From: Ramazzottius varieornatus
Taxonomy: Eukaryota; Tardigrada; Eutardigrada; Parachela; Ramazzottiidae
NCBI GenBank assembly: GCA_001949185.1
Contig: BDGG01000016.1
Location: 1,061,928-1,125,927 of the forward strand
DNA length: 64,000 nt
Reading direction: 5' to 3'
The notes beneath the pieces were generated by a model, which saw nothing but the letters and a program-made list of their open reading frames with translations, made no database searches and was not told the origin of the DNA. The position numbers were made by a program, and so were the translations under genes. The first letter of the stretch is position 1, and each line of letters starts with the position of its first letter. Positions 58,282 through 64,000 of this stretch are shown piece by piece.

Positions 58282-61200
58282 ATGAGTGTGTGGAAGCGGC
58301 TACAGCGGGTCGGGAAGCACGCAGCTAAATTCCAGTTTGTCCTTTCCTTCCACGAGTTGGCACTGGAATGTTCGAAGGGACCATGGTAAGCGATAGCGAT
58401 TTAACCAGAACCTCTGAGTATTAATGCTGGTGGCTTTTGACCGTAGGAAGCCGACGAAGCTGGGAATTGCCATCACCAGACGGAATCGGAAGTACATCTC
58501 CCAGGTAGGCTTTACCATGGTGTCAGTGGCTGATTGTGGATTGACGGTGCATCACATAACGGATTATTTTAGTCGCACGACTGGGAACCGACCATAAAGA
58601 ATCCCTTCCGCGGAACTGTGGTGTGGACTACGCCTGAATGTCTGGAGTTTGTTACGACCCTGTATAAAGACAGCAGAGCGCATGAATACGAAGATAAGGA
58701 ATGGATGGTCGTCATCGAAGAGGTAAGTTTCGCTCGGTCAGAGTTGGGTCACCCTGATCAATCAGCGCATTACGTCGTCGACGACAACGGCTTAATTGGT
58801 GAAGACTGTGACATCATGCGCAAGTCTCTTTTTGTCTTTTTGTTATTACAACATCAAAGGAGGGTTTAGAGAGGGTTCTGGCCGGTAAAACTGCTGACTG
58901 CTTGTAGATCGAGCCGATGGGAAGAAGGCGGCCCATTGCATCTATTAATGTCAACCTGAAGCATTACGGCCATATCGAACCTTCCAAGACGCACCTGACT
59001 CTTCGGATGAAGCCTACCTCACGCAAAGTCTCCGAGGCATCGCTCAACGTTACCTTCGCTTCAACCTTGCTAAAAGAAGGGAAAGCCACGTAAGATGTCC
59101 ATTCATTCGTACTGGAAACCAATCATCCGTTCGTTCTGGTCACATTGAGATATTGCATTGCAGCGACGAGGACATGCAGAGCTTAGCCAGCCTGATGAGC
59201 TTGCAGCAACAGCATCTGAACGATATTGGTAACCTCGCTGACTTCGATGATGAATCGCCGGCTGGAACGCTGAGGCGGAAGCAAACCAATCAAAAGATTT
59301 CCGATCTGGCGTCCAGCTTTGGCATCCTCAACAGTGACAACGCCGGTAATAAATCTTGTCTCCCGTATGTTTTTGATAAGATCCACGTCAGAGCATTCGT
59401 TGTTCTGTCTGCGCGGGTGTGTAAGTGTTATGTGTGGTAGTTGCAGGATCTATAAACAACTCTCCTTACTCATTGGATGCAAAGGCGAGTGGGGATGCGT
59501 CAAAGACCCCAGTAAGGCCTGGTTCACTTCAACTCGAACCGGAAAGTACACCGAAATCACATCGAGAAACCAATGGCACCGTACAAAACGACTGGTAAGA
59601 CCTTTCCGTCATTAAACCAAAGCGATTACATTCCCATTCTCGCCTTACGATATTCTGTACCAAGCAAAGTAAAACTAAGCGTTTAGACGAATTATCTGAA
59701 AGATGGCTTCTCCTAGTGGCGCACGTGCTCGGTGTTACTGGCTGGGAACGCGCGCCACTCTGAAAAATGGTGTTCTAAAGCCTTGGTCCCAAGTGGCGCA
59801 CGGTAGCACTGTTGTTGGCTGGAAGCGTGCGTCACTTGGTAAAGCGATCTGGTCGTGTCTGTTGGACAATGTTTGTCCAGATCCTAAATACGCTGGACTG
59901 AAAGGTCTTGTCACTGCTTGTTCCTTGTTGGTATGTATAAATTTGAAAAGCGTTCTGTTGTAGGTTGGGTCCCGAAACAATTTCTGAGCAAATTTCAGAA
60001 AGCAATAAGCAGTCTTCAAGTTCCAACGCGATAGACTCGGTAAGGGTCTTCGGCGAGCGGGGCTCAAAATCAGCGTACAGGATTCACCGTACTTTCCTTC
60101 CACAGAACGCCCTTTCGGATGCCCTCTTGACGTGGTGTCAGGAAGCAACGAAAACCTCTCGCGGAGTGAAGATCACGAACTTTGCCACTTCGTTCCGGAA
60201 CGGCCTAGCATTTTGTGCCATCATCCACCATTTCCACCCCGACCTCATGTACGTAGTTGTTGAGAGCCCTCCGTCTATATTTATCTACACGTTCATTTTT
60301 TCCATCTTTCCAGAGATTTTGCTTCGCTTTCGCCCGCCGATATCGAGACGAACTGCCGGCTTGCCTTCGATGCAGCAGCCAAACTAGGAATACCGAAGCT
60401 CATCAACCCCAAAGACATGCTCATGCGCCAGACGCCAGACCGAATCGCAGGTACAAAACCTTTGTACTATAAAACTTGGAGTAGTTTGAGAATTATTGCG
60501 AGTGACTTTTTTGGACTTCTTCCTAATTTGAGAACTCGGCAAACAAGCTCGTCCGGCTGGTTTTTTGTAAGTGGCGCACACTCCCAGCCAATATTACTGA
60601 AAACGTGCAACTTAGGGAAACAGCCTTGTCGAGTTCGTTCCAAAGTGGCCCACATTCACAGTAATATCAGCTGGAAGTGTGCGCCACTTAGGAACACGAT
60701 CTCGCTAAATTTGCCGAGGTCTTATGTATCATTAACTTCAGACGTTTTTTCTCAGAGTTCGATTTTTATTGTAGTGATGACATACCTTCATCAACTTCGC
60801 GCTCACTTTACCGGTGAACTTCTCGAAATCGGCAAGATGGACCGCAACGCCAAAGAGGTGACATATACACCGGTGACGCCCAGCGACCCACTCAAGCGAG
60901 CCGGCTTCAAGTCGCGCTTCTCCTTCGAGAAAAGTCCTCCATCACAACACAGCTCAACCATAAAAGAGAACGGCGTGGTCCTCGACGAGTCCTCCTCAAC
61001 CACCCACCACCCATCCTCTCCCAAGGACAAATCCAACCCGCTGAAATCTCTCTCCAAGCAGTTCTCGAAGCAATCTCCAAAGAGAGTGGTCAGCCCTAGT
61101 AGCGATGGCCAGCAGTTAATGACGAGGCAACAGCTCAGCGATCCGTTTCACGAGATGGATAACGAGAACGTGAATGAGAAGGAGAGAGAGGTCGAGAGTC

Positions 61201-63210
61201 CGGGCCAGTACAGCGTGAAAGCGCTGCATAAAGCCAACTCTTTTAGTCCGCCGGCTGACACACCGATGTCGCCTGGAAGGAGTGTTCGCGAAAGTCCCGC
61301 TGAACCTAAGGTACATATTTCAACAACCGTTTTCGGTTTGACAAATGTTTTCGTGAGGGCTTTGTCTTCGTAGTCTGTGCAAACGTCTCCTTCGCGGGAC
61401 GAAGTTCTTCTCTCGCGTGCCCGCGAACTCATCGAGCAAGCTCGGTCGCAACCTTCCAGCTTGAACTCCTCTCCTTCGACGGAGCAACTGTCACCGGTAA
61501 GGAGTTGTTCGCGGTGTGTAAGACTCGTATCAACTACAGTCTACTTCTCTTGGAACATTTTCTTTGATTGTTTTGATTTTCTGAGATGGGAGCTCGACAA
61601 ACGAACTCGACCAGATCGTTTTCCCAAGTGGCGCACGGCCCCAGTGATATTGACCGGACACATGCGCCGCTCAGAAAACAATCTGTTCGTGTTTGTTGGC
61701 TGATCTCCCAAAAAATCCACAAACAGAACCGTGGAGCTTTTTATTCGTCTTTGGAAATGGTTTTTTAGGGAGGGTGTAAGTCTGATTTTTGGGTTTTCTT
61801 GTAGGAAGAACTGGACAGGAGGAAAGAGCTGCACGAGAGAGCGAAGCGGATGATTGACTCTGTGAAGCAAAGCGGACCTGGTTCCCCGGTCAGCGTTCCC
61901 ATAACGCCTGTTTCAATGGTCACGCGAGCTCGCTCACCTTCCGGTATGAACGTTTCTTGGAGTACTCTATCTCACAGGGTGTGGTTTTTGCTTTTGATGA
62001 GTTACCGCACTGCACCGCATGGGACAAAGCTAACTTTCTTCACGGCTGGCCGCGATTTCTTACGTCACAGCTCTCACACTGACTGACTCCACGTTGCATG
62101 TTTTTGTTTGGCACAGCTTCCATCCAGTTTTATCAGTTCTGCAAAAAGCTGCCGGGTAAGTTACAGCAGTCCGAACGCCCGACCTTGCTTGTCTTGGCTG
62201 CAGGAACAATATCGAGCTCTCGCTTCTGTACAGTAATTTTTCCAAATTAAGTTTCGCTCTGAGAAATCGGAATGATTTACGTCGGAATGATATTCCTTCC
62301 TATTTTGATAATGATTTGTTTGTCCAGGCGAGGTGACATCGAGTCAGTTCACACTCTCCCGCGGTTCCTCCCAGAGATCCTCACCGCAGAGAACCGGTTC
62401 GATGCGCCTACCTCCCCGCTCTGTATCAGACGAGTCCAAATTATCGACGACAGATGGTGCTGCCGGAAGTAACGGGCTGCAGGCTAAGCCGAAGCATAAT
62501 GGCACCCCGGCCGTGCAAAACGACGTATGGAAACTACAGAGTTCCGTGGATGAAGCCTCGTTGAAGTCCTCTCAACCAAAGACGGAACGAAAGACCGAAG
62601 TCTTGAAGTCGGAAGCGATGAAAACTCTGGACGACGACGTAAGCAAATAATAACCAAAAGTGCTCTGTAATGTGTATTTTCGGCACGTTGAAAAAATTTA
62701 CATCTGAAGAATGGAAGGTCGGCAAACGAAGGGTGCAAGAGCACCATGTTAAGTGGCATAAGCTTCCAGCCAATAACGATGAAACCGTGCGCCACTTGAC
62801 GAGACGATCTTGTACGCCTCGTTTTCCGTACTCCAAGATCTAATGAGAAAATTGAAGTTTGATGAAAAAGTACAGCTTGACGAAAATACCTGAAAAATAT
62901 CTGCAAGTGTTTGTTTTTCAGTTGGATGAAGTGAAGGATATCCAGGAGGAAATCGCGCGGCTCGAGTACGAGCAGCGCCTCATCGACGACACAGCTGCTC
63001 AAGTGGAGACACGTCTCCGCGAAGCCATGAAGCCTGGTTTGTCTTTTCGCAGAGATAAACTCATTATAAAGCCTTATGTGACCCACTTGTTCAAGTGTGT
63101 GGGTTTCAGGTGCGACAGAGACGGAAGAGGACATCTTGAAGGAATGGTTTCCGCTGGTCAACAAGCGCAACGCAATTGTCCGGCGACTGGACCAGCTTAA
63201 CAACATGTAA
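58282..63210 (+). CDS. EHBP1: EH domain-binding protein 1 (EHBP1)
   Basis: Adaptor linking Rab GTPases, EHD proteins and actin in endocytic recycling. Fifteen exons fit in phase: 58282-58385, 58447-58504, 58573-58722, 58908-59089, 59164-59345, 59447-59594, 59964-60039, 60106-60248, 60314-60450, 60775-61310, 61374-61496, 61805-61943, 62328-62638, 62922-63036 and 63110 onward. Order: NT-C2 domain ([20 protein letters not shown], residues 1-165), linker, CH domain ([20 protein letters not shown] ... [20 protein letters not shown]), a long Ser/Pro-rich linker, then a bMERB coiled coil ([40 protein letters not shown]). The frame reaches TAA at 63208-63210 (834 aa), but that stop overlaps a perfect donor (CAT|GTAAGT at 63207), and the bMERB domain is only about half length, so more exons probably lie beyond the window. 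Confidence 0.88.
59690..59870. repeat. Foldback family A dimer (EHBP1 intron)
   Basis: CCTAGTGGCGCACGTGCTCG / GGAACGCGCGCCACTCTG, then CCAAGTGGCGCACGG / GGAAGCGTGCGTCACTTGG, in intron 59595-59963. Confidence 0.7.
60530..60730. repeat. Foldback family A dimer in a stop-free EHBP1 intron
   Basis: GAACTCGGCAAACAAGCTCG, GTAAGTGGCGCACACTCCCA / AAACGTGCAACTTAGG, then CAAAGTGGCCCACATTCACA / GGAAGTGTGCGCCACTTAGG and GCTAAATTTGCCGAGGTC. It occupies over half of intron 60451-60774. Confidence 0.75.
61580..61715. repeat. Well-preserved foldback family A copy (EHBP1 intron)
   Basis: GGGAGCTCGACAAACGAACT, CGACCAGATCGTTTTCCC, AAGTGGCGCACGG / ACACATGCGCCGCTCAG, ATCTGTTCGTGTTTGTTGGC, TGATCTCCC. Confidence 0.8.
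62710..62845. repeat. Foldback family A copy (EHBP1 intron)
   Basis: GAAGGTCGGCAAACGAAGGG, TTAAGTGGCATAAGCTTCCA / GAAACCGTGCGCCACTTGAC, GATCTTGTACGCCTCGTTTT. Confidence 0.7.
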
Positions 63211-64000
63211 GTGGCTTTTTTATTCATCGCTGACTAGCTGATTGATAAGACAGCGATGGCAGGGTCAAGGTAATTCAGGTGGGGGAAGAGGATGGACTCA
63301 TCCCGTGGATGAGAGTAAGGTTAAGCTGGTGGAGAGGAAGGGATTAGGGCAAATGAGATGGATGGCGTCACGCTTCTCTTCCATGATCCCTTCCTCACTA
63401 CCGGAATATTATTCCATGTCATGCACCGACTCTTCTGCATATATATTTGAAGGATTCTGTCTGAAGGTAGAAGGCACGATATGATGTTTACCTGGCCACT
63501 GACTGTCGCCCAGGGATTACAGACATGTTAAAAAGGCGGCCGAGATTTATCCAGATTGATTCTTGTGATGACAGCTCGGCAGATTATCGAAAGTCGCTGT
63601 TTTGACTTGGGAAATTGCTTCTGAAATGAGCAAAATGGATCAGGCGACTTTGAGGCTTGATGAAGTGCGCAGCTTTCAGAGGCTTAACTTCTCGCCAGAA
63701 ATCTTTACGAAAATTGCTTTCGAATAACCCGTCTACGGGGAAGCACCATCTGCACCATTTTCGTACATTAGTGAATTTCCCAACTCTTTCGTTAGTAAAC
63801 TGTCCCTTGCGATGCCCGAAAGTCTGCAGGATAGGTCAGGGCGTCCACCACCTGCGAACCTGAAGAAAAACATTGGCAAAGCATACTTGTGGAGACATTG
63901 GCACAGCAAGGCACCCGTTGCAATCGGGATAAAGTCGGCGCTGCGCACTTATGTGAACCCAGATCACTTCCCGCGTTTCACTGCTTAGCTGACCATAGTC
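63211..64000. other. Right edge, no exon recognised
   Basis: Either the 3' flank of EHBP1 or an intron leading to its missing last exons. No segment resembling the second half of a bMERB domain was seen. Small open frames at 63657-63863 (+) and 63733-63948 (-) have no support. Confidence 0.4.

Overview
This is a gene-dense animal nuclear segment. Coding exons are split by many short introns (about 46 nt to a few hundred nt) with GT-AG ends, and products include a Disabled PTB adaptor, an LDL-receptor-like protein, a PC2 proprotein convertase and a CLIP-domain protease. The arthropod-type prohormone-4 precursor and CLIP protease point to an ecdysozoan, probably panarthropod. Compact genes and intron-borne foldback repeats would fit a tardigrade, but that is inference; no taxon-specific marker was seen.

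Layout: 840-4723 (+) Disabled; 5439-9121 (-) CLIP-domain trypsin-like protease; 11430-12628 (-) prohormone-4/IDLSRF-like precursor; 13695-14873 (+) protein with an embedded MEIG1 domain; 15681-17506 (-) SPRED, first exon not found; 17507-21485 gene-poor, with two clean transposon-like inverted-repeat elements; 21486-27498 (+) LDL-receptor-like protein, with a 470-nt assembly gap inside one intron; 27499-29656 AT-rich repeats and palindromes; 29657-35366 (+) a divergent Argonaute with four apparent reading-frame lesions; 36046-38512 (-) AGPS; 39353-44584 (+) a long disordered modular protein of unknown function; 44585-48052 mostly non-coding; 48053-52669 (-) PC2; 53555-55475 (-) TSSK-like kinase; 55966-56858 (+) a tentative RING gene; 58282-63210 (+) EHBP1, possibly continuing past the window.

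Functional links: the Disabled PTB domain is expected to bind FxNPxY tails such as the one on the LDL-receptor-like protein, and EHBP1 is also an endocytic adaptor. PC2 is the expected processing enzyme for the dibasic site in the prohormone-4 precursor. The TSSK-like kinase and MEIG1 domain both suggest sperm functions.

The most unusual features are (i) more than 50 copies of a short foldback element with arms like AAGTGGCGCACG / CGTGCGCCACTT, confined to introns and intergenic DNA; (ii) an Argonaute with a degenerate slicer tetrad and lesions in four exons while every other complete gene model here is clean; (iii) foldback-bearing introns that are stop-free multiples of three; and (iv) decayed copies of the 3' ends of AGPS and PC2 lying just downstream of each gene. 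Exon models were made by hand from splice consensus and phase arithmetic, without transcripts or database searches.
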